NCBI GenBank assembly: GCA_023052935.1 | Contig: CM041295.1 | Coordinates: 19,096,880 to 19,160,879 of the forward strand | DNA from: Piezodorus guildinii | Lineage: Eukaryota > Arthropoda > Insecta > Hemiptera > Pentatomidae | Direction of reading: 5' to 3' | DNA: 64,000 nt | Shown: piece after piece, positions 53,206 to 63,179 of the stretch | How the letters are laid out: each line of letters opens with the position of its first letter | How positions within the stretch are numbered: position 1 is the first letter of the stretch | Position numbers and translations under genes: made by a program | Notes under the pieces: generated by a model | Told to the model about the DNA's origin: nothing | Databases searched by the model: none | The model's input: the letters and a program-made list of their open reading frames with translations, nothing else

Positions 53206-53232
53206 GGAGTTCTAGCATTGGCTAGATTCTCC
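53206..53232 (+). promoter_or_regulatory. 27-nt LINE hairpin (E3)
   Basis: GGAG/CTCC outer stem, CTAGC/GCTAG inner stem, ATTG loop, 10 nt after the ORF2 stop. Confidence 0.8.
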
Positions 53233-53462
53233 ACTCACGTCCTGTATGCTTGTGAATTGTATATAGGTATGAGTGACTTTTGTATATATTTTTATTGATT
53301 TTGTTTTGTATTTATTTATATTGTATTATTATTATACAAATTTATTGTTTTGTATATATCGTGTGAATGCAGTATGAATGTTGTACTTTATCCCTATTAA
53401 AAATGTCCTAAATTGGACAGATTGTAATATTGTTCAATAAAGAATTGTTTCTAAAAAAAAAA

Positions 53463-53592
53463 AGAGTGCTGCCAATTGGTGGTATCTCTACATGTATTTC
53501 ATGTCAGTTTACCACATGTCCATCACATTTACTTCATGTATTTTTATACAGTTGTAAATTTCAATACATATGTTTAAATGAAAAAAAAAAAT
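53463..53592 (+). mobile_element. Family B LINE fragment B6, right part (3' UTR)
   Basis: Begins with the right TSD, which restores the 27-nt hairpin (53463-53489: AGAG/CTCT, CTGCC/GGTGG, AATT loop). The B 3' UTR follows to AATACATATG and an A tail. Confidence 0.75.
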
Positions 53593-53837
53593 TGCTTAAT
53601 TTGATCCCAACTGCGTTTCAATAAAAATATTGAAGTCAGGAGCAATTATGCATTTATATACATCTTCATTGAGTAACATTTTCTAATGATATTATAAATA
53701 TATATAAAAACAAATCTTTGTGGTTACTTATTTAAATATAACATTTTTCTTATCTAAATATACTGGAAGGAATTAGTCCGGGTGGCCGTCAGTAAATTGA
53801 ACAACTAAATAGTTTCAACTATTTATTGTTGGCCAAC

Positions 53838-53867
53838 GTTTCGACCTCCATTGTGAGTCCTCATCAG
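53838..53867 (-). ncRNA. Hammerhead-like ribozyme core motif (3)
   Basis: Minus strand: CTGATGA, a GAC/GTC stem II with a long loop, then GAAAC followed by the palindrome GTTGGCCAAC and an inverted pair AAATAGTT/AACTATTT. It matches the hammerhead core consensus fully. Stem I and the cleavage site are not resolved. Confidence 0.45.
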
Positions 53868-54007
53868 GGCGTATCGTTGAAGAATGGAAACTTAGCTAAT
53901 TGGCTGTTTGTTGTTTCTCATATGTGTGGATCAATGGTATAAATTTGGTTTTGACATACGCGGGGGCAGATTTCACATTCTCATTCCGCTAGGCCCTTGA
54001 TTTTAAT

Positions 54008-54215
54008 TAGCACTGTATATATGAACCTATTTTTGTTTTGTTTTATTCTTGTCTAGTTTGTTTTTCTACATAATAAGTAGAAGCTATCTTTTAATTTATT
54101 ACTATTATTCATTTTATTCGTTTTTTTGTTCTAATAAGTTCTAGTTTTATTTTTATTTAATATTATTCTGAAGGGACTTGTCCCAAAATAAATAAAGAAT
54201 TTATTATTATTATAT
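54008..54215 (+). mobile_element. Family C LINE 3' UTR fragment
   Basis: Matches 16730-16940: CACTGTATATATGAAC, then TTATTCTGAAGGGACTTGTC with a GGGAC/GTCCC stem, then AATAAATAAAG and a TTA repeat tail. Confidence 0.6.
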
Positions 54216-54369
54216 ACTATTTCTTTATTGGATTTGATGTACTATTAATCTGTAAGTTTGATACTTTATGTCTTGGGTTTTAAAATTAGTTGGTATCATT
54301 TTTTACTGGTAATTTTAATAAACAATTCAAATTGTTGTACATATTTTTAATCAATAATGCATGAACCAT

Positions 54370-54966
54370 TTTAATCTATTACATATTGTAATATTTCAGG
54401 TAATTTTATAATTTCTCAACTTGTTTTGCACTTTTATCCTTTAGTTATTCATCAAATTCATCCAACTTGTATATTTAGCCGTCCTTCATCAATGGTATTA
54501 AGATGATATGGTTAATCTTTTGGAATGTACAAAATTACCGGTACTTAAAGGGAAGAAAATTAAAAAAACCGCCATTTAAGCCTTGTCATGCTATTTTAAT
54601 GAATGGATGAATGAAACCTACATCCCAATAAATTTCACATCTATGTAACGAGTTTAGTCAAAATCATCAGAGCCGTTTATGAGAAAATCGTAAAAAGGGG
54701 CAAAAAGCATGGGATAAAGTATCACTTTCGGTCGGCCGATTTTAATGAAAAAATTGCTGTAACATCTCGGGTGAATATGGTGGTTATCTTAAATATGAAA
54801 TTTTCTTTTTTTTGTGCTAGACTTACCACACACACACAGATCTTTTTTCGGGACTTGGCTATTTGGACTCAAATGACCCTAAAACGTGTATTTTCCTTCA
54901 AAACTAGAATTTTACGATCGCATTACTCTCCCTGACTATATATTTCATACATAGGCGAGTGAATGT
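54370..54966 (-). repeat. Dispersed repeat R1, copy g (inverted)
   Basis: Reverse complement of the R1 blocks (GATTTTAATGAAAAAATTGC, CTAAAACGTGTATTTTCC), ending with the R1 5' end at ATATATTTCATACATAGG. Confidence 0.6.
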
Positions 54967-55575
54967 AAAAATATGGATGGTTAAATATAGTGAATTTTGC
55001 ATAGTATAACAATATTAATCTACAAAAGTAATATCTCATGTCTCCCTTTAAACAATCAGAATGGCATTCCTATTTTATCTCATTATTTCCTTAAAAGAGG
55101 AAGACAAAATTGATAACAATCCTTATTATAATAATTAAGGCGGTAATCTCTCTGTATTTGAGCTTCTAAGCAATTAAACAATGTAATTTGAAATTCATTA
55201 AAAAGAGTTTAATCTTTGAGTTGAAGATCAAAGGTAATGAATGATCTTTTCCTCCTTTTCTCTCCAAAAAAAAAAGAAAAGAAAAAAAAATGTCTTAATC
55301 AGATATCACAGTACCCAGTCGGAAAAAAAACAACAAAAAAAAACTTCCTAATGACGTACGACCTTTTTAAAGTTTTCAAATCTGTTTGACTACCGCCTAA
55401 GAAATCCTCTAAGGCCTTAATGAGTAATAAAATATTTACCTTCAGTTATAAAAGGATAGATTAAAAAAAATACCAGAGGGGAGAAGAATAAAAGTTTGAA
55501 TTCCCGCTTGTTTCAGAAATTAAAAAGCATATCGGAACAAGGAACAGAGCTCCATGCTGCAGATAGGTTAACGAT
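54967..55575. other. AT-rich DNA, no gene seen
   Basis: No recognisable element. Confidence 0.4.
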
Positions 55576-55798
55576 TCTCATATATACATCAGCAATATAC
55601 ACATATATACATCAGCAATATACACATATATACAACAGCAATATACACATATATACATCAGCAATATACACATATATACATCAGCAATATACACATATAT
55701 ACATCAGCAATATACACATATATACATCAGCAATATACACATATATACATCAGCAATATACACATATATACATCAGCAATATACACATATATACACAA
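55576..55798 (+). repeat. 23-bp minisatellite
   Basis: About 9-10 units of ATACATCAGCAATATACACA plus TAT. One unit has ATACAACAG. A 108-codon frame across it is only the translated repeat. Confidence 0.9.
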
Positions 55799-55828
55799 GC
55801 ATCTCCTCTAGCTGGGCTGTAAAATCTT

Positions 55829-56110
55829 TCATTGAAGCTCTTCCTCTTCTGTCACCTTCCATGCATTATCCAGGAATCCCTTTTTATGTGGATCCCTAGC
55901 TACTGCCTTCTCTGTTGACTGTTGAGGGGAATCCTTTATTATTATCCTTGGGAGAGTGGATTGGATCTTATAGATTATCAATTTCTTCTTAAGATCCGCC
56001 ATGGATTTTTGGAAACTAGATTTCCAAAAACAACAAGCTAACACTTAATTGGTTGAGCATATTGATCCATTTTCATTCCACAAGAGTTTAAACATCCAAC
56101 CGGATATTGT
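55829..56110. repeat. Duplicated segment, copy 1
   Basis: About 280 bp matching 56784-57070 closely. The minus strand has a 71-codon frame whose middle begins MADLKKKLIIYKIQ and includes DPHKKGFLDNAWKVTEEE. In copy 2 this frame is changed by about 20 extra bases (near 56899-56918). It could be a duplicated exon or repeat remnant; I recognise no domain with confidence. Confidence 0.55.
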
Positions 56111-56783
56111 TTAAAAGGTTCCTTCCTGATAACTATAAAAAGAGCTCCATGCTGCAGATAGTTTTGCAATTCTCATATATATATATACAGTTTTATTTTT
56201 ATCGGGAAACTGTATCGCACGTATACGATTTGAATGAAGTGTCATCCATGTTTGAAAAATCTCTGCTTGGCTAATTTAGAGTTGATAGCTTAGTAAGTTT
56301 TAGTTTACCGTAACGGAAAGTGCAACTAGCGAAAAATATCTTTCTTTTATAACCTTTATTCATGATTATATTTAATCATCGGCGAAAAAACTTGAAGCAA
56401 AATTGGTGAAGTATGTTAGTTTTATATTTTAAAATGAATCACATGTAATGGAAATTTTAATTTTTCCACATAATGAAAACATGATTGCTATGTATGTATT
56501 AAAAAACTACAGAAGTGAGATTGGTTCCTATTTTATTCGATTTGTCACTATTCTATATATATTTTTAAAATTTCTTTATTTCCAGATCGGCTGCTTGAGC
56601 CATACATGTTGTTTTTTTTTAAACATAAGTGAATAATTATTACAACTCGTAACAATGGAAAAGGTGGAGGTATAGTCTCGTACAAAATACACCCCTAACA
56701 TTTATAAATTTATAATTATTTCTAAGAATTAAATAATAAAAGCAATTTGATAACATAACGAACAATTATAATAAAAACTATTC
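56111..56783. other. AT-rich DNA, no gene seen
   Basis: Contains an echo of the block before the minisatellite (CTCCATGCTGCAGATAG at 55549-55565 and 56145-56161). Confidence 0.45.
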
Positions 56784-57070
56784 CATGCATTATCCAGGAA
56801 TCCCTTTTTATGTGGATCCCTAGCTGCTGCCTCCTCTGTTGACTGCTGAGGGGAATCCCTTATTATTATCCTTGGAGAAATAGATTGGATCTTATAGGCC
56901 CTATCATTGGGGGAGCGTTATCAATTTCTTTTTAAGATCCGCCATGGATTTTTGGAAACTAGATTTCCAAAAACAACAAGCTAACACTTAATTGGTTGAG
57001 CAAATGGATCCATTTTCATTCCACAAGAGTTTAAACATCCTACCGGATATTGTTTAAAAGGTTCTTTCCT
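56784..57070. repeat. Duplicated segment, copy 2
   Basis: See 55829-56110. Shares GAATCCCTTTTTATGTGGAT, ATCCGCCATGGATTTTTGGA and CACAAGAGTTTAAACATCC. Confidence 0.55.
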
Positions 57071-58430
57071 GGTAACTATTTAGAGATAGATGCTTTCTTC
57101 ATTTTTAAAAATCAACCCGTTTAATACTGATCAATAATGCTTAACACATAGCAAGTTATACGAAATATTTTTTTTTTTTAATTTTGCATAATCTGGGGGT
57201 TAGATAGCCTCAAATTATAACTATTTTTAAAGGAAAATATTGGTAGCTAATTTACTGTGATGACACTGGTCCAAGGAAAGTGACTAAGCGGCCTAGATCC
57301 ACGGAGGACAGCCGATATGAAACAAGCATCATAGGAAATTAAAACGTGACAACAGTAAAAGTGGGGAGGATATCAGCGATATCTAAGAAATAGTATGCTT
57401 CACGAATCCAGGAGGTTTTTAAAAAGTTTAATTTTTTTTTTTAACGATTATCCAACGACCACCTTTTCACGACGAAAATAAATGAATACTTTAAAATAAA
57501 AATCATAATTAAAATAGCACTTGTTTTAAATGTGTGTTTCTATTTTATGACCGCACCCCCAACCATCTTCCTCATCTAAAATAAAAATCAGACAATTATT
57601 TCTATAAGATAAGGGGTAAAAACCATTTGATAGTTTCTTTCTCTCTTGCACCTCCTGTTTTTTTTTTTTTTTTTGTTTAGATTAAAATAAAATTCAAAGA
57701 TACCTCAAAATACTTTATCAACACAAGGTACGTTTCCGAATTTTCAACAATGGATAATACCCCTCTTCCCCTTTCCATCATTAATCACAAAAAGCACTTG
57801 GGACCCATTGTTTTAGTATATATATTCGGGTTTAACACAGCTTACTTAACATGAACCCCTACATAATGGCGGTTTCATGTTATAGAATATGCTAAAAGAG
57901 TAACGTTCTAAAATGAGTGTGGTTACCACAATGATTGATTATCAGTGTGTTGTAATTATTTGGAAAACAATATTGTAATGACCTAACAGATTCATGTCCA
58001 AATTAGGCAATAATCCTTTATTAAAGATTCTTATTAAATAAAGGACAATACAGGTGCAATTATAATTCTATACAAGAAAAAAAAAACATGTTCTTAACGT
58101 TTGCGAGATTTCATTTTAGTCGCTTGAGTATTTCACGAAATTCATATTTGATCATCTATTAATATTAAAAAAAAAAAAAATCAACTCACTTAATACATGG
58201 CAAGTTACACTAAATATTTCTTTTTTAATAGAACTCTACCTATGGGTTAGCCAAATCAAACTATTAATAGCTAATTTAATGTGATAAATCCGGCTCAACG
58301 AAAGTGACAAAGCGGTCTTGATCCACGGATTTTCCAGAATAATTTTTTTTCTATTCTATTCTACACGTATATATAAAAAAATGTACAGTAAGCTCTTATT
58401 GTGTACGATTGGTATGTAGAAGTATGTTAA
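57071..58430. other. AT-rich DNA with a diverged internal repeat, no gene seen
   Basis: 57120-57310 and 58160-58345 resemble each other (GCAAGTTA, TAGCTAATTTA(C/A)TGTGAT, GAAAGTGAC, GATCCACGGA). No coding sequence is recognised. Confidence 0.45.
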
Positions 58431-58689
58431 TAATAATAATAATAATAATAGGCTTACCGAACCCGAAGGTTCGATGCCGATACCACCAATCTTCGCCTGC
58501 ACAGACTCGTCTAATGTTCACCGTTCAAGCCCAAGCCCCCGAGATCAGCCTTAATGCAATCCTCCCATCGACGCTTCGGCCTACCTTTCGGACGCCTACC
58601 AGTCGGTTCAGCGAACACCAACTTTCTCGGAATCCGTTCCTCACCGAGCCCAACAAATTTACGCACCCATTTGAGTCTCCGCGATGCTA

Positions 58690-58691
<2 letters not shown>
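58431..58691 (-). pseudogene. RTE-like LINE, right copy, 3' part
   Basis: Minus strand: IASRRLKWVRKFVGLGEERI, GRRPKGRPKRRWEDC, ADLGGLGLNGEH, then the UUCG hairpin (58458-58473) and an ATT-repeat tail (58430-58450). It is interrupted by E4 at the IAS codons and continues at 60844. Confidence 0.85.
58458..58473 (-). promoter_or_regulatory. UUCG-tetraloop hairpin at RTE-like LINE 3' end (right copy)
   Basis: CGAACC-TTCG-GGTTCG on the minus strand, identical to 13468-13483. Confidence 0.65.
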
Positions 58692-58722
<31 letters not shown>

Positions 58723-58939
58723 AACAATAACAATTTTTTATTGAGAAAATTTTACAATCTGTCCCAATTTGGACATTAATAGTAGTGCTGAATGACATCA
58801 AACATACTACATTCATACAATATTCACATAACATAAAATTACAATAAAATATATACACAATAATGAATCAATACAAAAGTCAATAATTCTCTTATACCTA
58901 TATACACATACACACACTCATACATACATCACATTGAGT

Positions 58940-58966
58940 GGAGAATCTAGCCAGTGCTAGAACTCC
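58940..58966 (-). promoter_or_regulatory. 27-nt LINE hairpin (E4)
   Basis: Minus strand: GGAG/CTCC, CTAGC/GCTAG, ACTG loop, 7 nt after the ORF2 stop. Confidence 0.8.
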
Positions 58967-58973
58967 AATATAT

Positions 58974-60842
58974 TTACAAAAGGTCGCGGGGCCACTGCCG
59001 TTTCAACCTTCTAGGTGGGTTGTATGGATGAGTGGAGCTGGATAGGGATTGAGCTAAAGGATTAGGATGATGAATGAGGTTCTGGTGGAATTTGGAAAAT
59101 TTGGATGGAATTAGGTCTGAAATAAATGGAACATTAAGGTCGTGGTGCAAGGTATAATTGGAGACATAATAAGGAGCATTTACTATTGTACGGAGGACTT
59201 TGGATTGAAAGGATTGAATGCGTTTGATGTTAGAACGTTTAGCTGTCCCCCACAGTTCAAGTCCGTAGGTCCAGATGGGCTTCAGTATTGTCTTGTAGAT
59301 TAATAATTTGTTGTCAACTGTAAGTTCAGATTTTCTGTTGAGTAGTCGGTATAACTGTCCGAATCGTCGGTTGAGTTCTTGTCTTTTAAGTCTTGTATGT
59401 GGGTTCCAAGTCAATCTTTTGTCTAACAGTAAGCCAAGATACCGGACTGTATCTGAGAGAGGAATCGGTAATGAGTTGAAATAAACTGGCGGACAGGATT
59501 TTCGTCTAAGAGTAAAGGTTATGTGTTTACATTTGGCTTCGTTCACCTTTACACGCCAGTTATTACACCAGTGTTCGATAAGGAAAAGGTGTCTCTGAAG
59601 GTTTAAGGATGCTGTTTCAGGATTGGAACTGGATGATAGGATGGCGGTGTCGTCTGCAAAAGTTGCCAGAAAGGTATCAGGATGTGTAGGAATATCAGCA
59701 GTGTAAAGGATGTAGAGGATGGGTCCCAAGACGCTGCCTTGAGGAACACCGGCCTCAACGGGATACAGGTTAGAAAATTCTTCACCACAGCGAACTCGGA
59801 AGGAACGGTTCGAGAGATAGGATCGGAGAATGAGGTATAGAGACTGGGGTAAATGGGTTTTCAGCTTGAAGAGTAATCCAGTGTGCCATACCCGGTCAAA
59901 AGCTTGCGCAATGTCCAGAAACGCACCAGAACAATACTCTTTGCATTCAAGAGCTGAGGAAATATGGTCTACAACTCGGAGCCCCTGTTGAACTGTGGAA
60001 TGCTGAGGACGGAATCCAAACTGATGGGAAGGAAGATTTTGAGATTCTAATATGGGTAGGATACGTTTAAGAAGAAGCCTTTCGAAGATTTTTGAGAGGA
60101 TGGGGAGTAGACTAATAGGCCTGTAGGATGAAGTGTTGTTGGAAGGTTTACCTGGTTTTAAAAAAAGGATGATGGTGGAATGTTTCCATAACAGAGGAAA
60201 ATAGGTGGTGCGGAGGATGCAGTTGTAAATATAAGTAAGGAATATAATAGCTTTCTGCGGAAGTTGTCGGAGGATCTGGGGAGTAAGGAGATCGTGTCCA
60301 GGAGATTTACGGAGAGTCAGCTTTTGGAGAAGATATTTAACCTCAGAGGGATTAATAGCTTTAGGAGGTAGGGAAAGTGGAATCGGTGACATAAGAAAGT
60401 CTTGCACTTTTGCGGTGTGATTGATGTGGGATTCCGGGTGAGGAGTGAATACTTTGGAGAGGTGTGTGGCGAATTCCTCGGCTTTATCTTCATCAGACGC
60501 AGCCCAGGAGTCATCACCACGTCGGAGAGGATGGGAAACATGATGATATTTTAGGATCTTTTTCGTGACATTCCACAGGGAATTATCACGAGCTGATAGA
60601 GAGGAGAGGTAGGAATTAAAGGACTGGGAACGGAAGTTCGCCAACTCCCTCTTCAATTGTCTACAATAGAAGTTATAGGAGCGGCGATCTGTTGGGTGTC
60701 GGGTGCGCTGCCATAATGATCTTGCTTGGCGTTTGGTGTAGATAAGGTCTATAATAGGTTGTGGAAAATGATTTTGGTCTGGATTTATATTGGAGTGTTT
60801 AGGAGAGGAAGCAGTCCAGACAGCTTGTTGGATGGCGGTGGT
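58974..60842 (-). CDS. E4 ORF2 fragment: complete reverse transcriptase domain, no start codon
   Basis: Open from the truncation point (IQQAVWTASSPKHS near 60835) to TAA at 58974, about 620 codons. The internal TTG/Met-like start at 60656 has no special standing. RT: LFLKPGKPSNNTSSYRPIS, HQFGFRPQHS, GAFLDIAQAFDRVWH, GVPQGSVLGP, FADDTAIL and C-terminal RRLKRQWPRDLL. All RT motifs are canonical. The endonuclease and 5' UTR are missing, so it should be silent. It is nearly the same as the nested copy at 2663-3680 where they overlap. Confidence 0.9.
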   Translation of the reverse strand, partial: TTAIQQAVWTASSPKHSNINPDQNHFPQPIIDLIYTKRQARSLWQRTRHPTDRRSYNFYCRQLKRELANFRSQSFNSYLSSLSARDNSLWNVTKKILKYHHVSHPLRRGDDSWAASDEDKAEEFATHLSKVFTPHPESHINHTAKVQDFLMSPIPLSLPPKAINPSEVKYLLQKLTLRKSPGHDLLTPQILRQLPQKAIIFLTYIYNCILRTTYFPLLWKHSTIILFLKPGKPSNNTSSYRPISLLPILSKIFERLLLKRILPILESQNLPSHQFGFRPQHSTVQQGLRVVDHISSALECKEYCSGAFLDIAQAFDRVWHTGLLFKLKTHLPQSLYLILRSYLSNRSFRVRCGEEFSNLYPVEAGVPQGSVLGPILYILYTADIPTHPDTFLATFADDTAILSSSSNPETASLNLQRHLFLIEHWCNNWRVKVNEAKCKHITFTLRRKSCPPVYFNSLPIPLSDTVRYLGLLLDKRLTWNPHTRLKRQELNRRFGQLYRLLNRKSELTVDNKLLIYKTILKPIWTYGLELWGTAKRSNIKRIQSFQSKVLRTIVNAPYYVSNYTLHHDLNVPFISDLIPSKFSKFHQNLIHHPNPLAQSLSSSTHPYNPPRRLKRQWPRDLL

Positions 60843-60843
60843 A

Positions 60844-61336
60844 GCGATGCTATCAACTCAATTATATTCACGGGGTACAAACTCCGCAATTCCGCCTTGT
60901 GCAACCTTCTAAACTCCCCAGTGGCCTCATCTCTCTTCGGACCAAATATTTTACGCAGTACCTTATTTTCGAAAACCTTAAGCCGTTGTTCATCCTTATA
61001 AAGAATAATAGTTTTATAAATTCTAACCTTAAAGTTTTTATACAGAAGCCGTGAGCTAAGTAATTTAGCAACTGAATAATAACATACATTTCCCACTTTT
61101 AACCGGGACTTTATTTCTTCCTGGATTTCATTTTTTCTTGTTATCATTGAACCTAAATACTTGAATTTCTCTACAGTGTTCAAAAATATGCCCTGAAATA
61201 TTAATATCATCAAGATCGCTACCATGTCTGCTACTAATCATATATTTCGTCTTATCGGTATTTAATTCGAGACCTATTTGTTTACCGGTTTTTATTAACA
61301 CACTTGTATTTAGTTGTAGGGTTTCCGTGTCTTGTC
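60844..61336 (-). pseudogene. RTE-like LINE, right copy, 5' part
   Basis: Minus strand: VEKFKYLGSMITRKNEIQEE, SRLKVGNVCYYSVAKLLSSR, KVRIYKTIIL, then a deletion of about 45 bp relative to the left copy, then RLKVFENKVLRKIFGP and LYPVNIIELIAS. It starts in the TKYMI region near 61240. Sequence is recognisable to about 61336, so it is 5' truncated. Confidence 0.85.
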
Positions 61337-61483
61337 AGAAGACGATTAACTTACAAAATAGAATAATAGGAACAATAAATATAATAATTTAATAGGAACA
61401 GTAAACATAATGATTAGCAATAAAAAGTAAAAATAAAAACGTGCGTAAAATAATTTGAATGAGTTAATATAAACGAATGTTCT

Positions 61484-61780
61484 TCACCAAACGAATGACA
61501 CTGTCGACGCCCGATTATTATCGCTTAATGCCTCAAAGAATTTACGTGGTACGCCACATTTTACAAATTCCTTACTGTAACGAGGACACTCATCGAAAAT
61601 ATGACTTACTGTGAGAGTCACTTTACACAGTTGACATCGAGGTGGATCCCTTCGTGCCATGAGGTGCTCATGAGTGAGGCGGCAGTGTCCTATCCTCAGG
61701 CGGGCGATAACTACCTCCTTACGCCTGCACTTTCTTGATGATGAGACCCAGCAGCTGACGGTCGATTTGACAATTTTCAA
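61484..61780 (-). pseudogene. LINE C-terminal zinc-knuckle fragment (I-clade-like)
   Basis: 98-codon frame: EVVIARLRIGHCRLTHEHLM, then DPPRCQLCKVTLTVSHIFDE with a closing Cys (CCHC). This is the region after RNase H in I-type LINEs. The upstream RT and RNase H are not present in the window. It ends 60 codons later at ASTVSFVW. Confidence 0.7.
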
Positions 61781-61790
61781 TTTTTTATTT

Positions 61791-62395
61791 TAGGAAATTT
61801 TTCATTACACAGTCATAAGTTATCTTTTATTTTTTCTTTATACAGGTAGCATATGACACTCATTAAAAATAACTATTTAGAAAAGCCAATAACGAGAGTA
61901 AAGGAAAAAAGTAATAAATTATAATTGATTTTATTTTATGAATGTGGTCTATATTATGATTTTTTTTATTATTATCCAAGCAGATTTTGAGTATACAAAC
62001 ATAAGAGATTACTTGGCTCATTATAATTCTCTCCAAGTTGCATATCGACCTGTGTTTTTTTCTCCCTTACTTGGCGTGTAACTGAATTAAAATAAAGTGA
62101 ATTAATTAGTGTTACTAAGAGCTACTCGACAAGCGCTCCCAACGGCAGGGGTATAAGCGGGGAAAAACTGGCTGAGGTAGGCCAAAGCAGTTTATTTACC
62201 CTCAACGGGGCACATTAACGTAGTTGCCTTATATTAATTATTGAATGTGGTTATTCCTGATAATATAGCAATTATTAAAGACTTAAAATATCTTAGTATT
62301 ACAAAATTTTCACTCACCTTCTCGGTTAAAATAAAGGTCAGTAAATAAGAATTGAATAAATTTTAGTATTTTATTTGTTTGTTTATTTATTTAAC
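61791..62395. other. AT-rich DNA, no gene seen
   Basis: A small GC-richer patch at 62125-62215. Nothing recognised. Confidence 0.4.
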
Positions 62396-62665
62396 GTCAC
62401 TTTATGCTACTATGGCTAATCGGACGATGCTACAGTGGGAGTCCTAAATTTTGCCTATCCAGGTTTTATTAGGATAGGGATCTTTAACGAGTACCTGACA
62501 TCGCACAGGCTCGGGACCACCTTTTAACGTCCCCTCCGAAGGACGGCGTAACTAAGGATTTTTTACTCCCATTAAAAAATCCTAGGACCACCTGCGGATT
62601 TGAGCCCGTGACCTTTGGCATGGGAGGCTGTTACGCTAGCCACCCAGCTACAAGTGATCCCTCTG
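62396..62665 (-). mobile_element. tRNA-derived SINE, family S3
   Basis: Minus-strand head near 62650-62575: TGGCTAGCGTAACAG (A-box-like) and GGGCTCAAATCC (B-box-like, consensus GGTTCAAATCC). The body includes CGTCCTTCGGAGGGGACGTT. The tail toward 62390 is A/T-rich. Confidence 0.55.
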
Positions 62666-62879
62666 ATATGCATATACATATCATTTCTCTAAATGTATAA
62701 AATCATTTTAGATTGTGCGAATTTCGTTACTTTCCATTACCTTGTACAACTTTATATGTCACATAATTTTTTTAAATTCTATTTTATGTTACTTTATAGA
62801 CAGATAATAAACTTAATAAATATACCTGTACCACTACAACCCATAAAGGTTCTTGGGCTCAGTACATATAGAGATTCGT

Positions 62880-63110
62880 ACTGTTTCTAGGCCAACAGCC
62901 GTGCAATGAGGTGATTCGGCCGAGATCACACTCAGCCGCCAGGTTTCTCTCATTTTTGGGTATCCACTTTATAGAGGCTGGGTCTGCCCCAGGAGGGTCT
63001 CCATACCTCAGGATCGTCCCCCGGCTGAAATATCAGAATAAATAGTATTCCGTCATTACCGGGATTCGGTACTATCCACTAGACCACGCCGCTCCCCTAA
63101 TAAATATACA
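62880..63110 (-). mobile_element. tRNA-derived SINE, family S2 (copy 2)
   Basis: Minus-strand head near 63095-63050: GCGTGGTCTAGTGGATAGTA, a textbook A box, then GAATCCCGGTAATG where the B box is partly lost. The body is shared with 28190-28400 and 63180-63425. Confidence 0.65.
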
Positions 63111-63179
63111 TTAAAAAACAAAAAAAAAAACGTGTATTTCTACAACCCTCCCCCATTGGACTTAGGCACAGAGCATTAT

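Larger units (their letters stand above)
48858..53462 (+). mobile_element. Jockey-type LINE E3, full length, best preserved copy
   Basis: 4,605 bp between 12-bp TSDs. 5' UTR 48858-49200, ORF1 49201-50510, ORF2 50511-53195, short-type 3' UTR with the 27-nt hairpin, AATAAA at 53436 and a poly(A) of about 10. ORF2 is open with canonical motifs. ORF1 has a single one-base loss. It inserted into the hairpin of a family B fragment. Confidence 0.93.
58692..60843 (-). mobile_element. Jockey-type LINE E4, 5' truncated
   Basis: T run 58692-58721, short-type 3' UTR, 27-nt hairpin (58940-58966) and ORF2 up to the linker between endonuclease and RT. 11-bp TSD gcgatgctatc at 58681-58691 and 60844-60854. 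It interrupts the right RTE-like copy. Confidence 0.93.

Noticed and set aside
55576..55798. Regular 23-bp repeats as a possible CRISPR array
   Set aside because: The units follow one another without spacers, are AT-rich and sit in a eukaryotic repeat region; it is a minisatellite.
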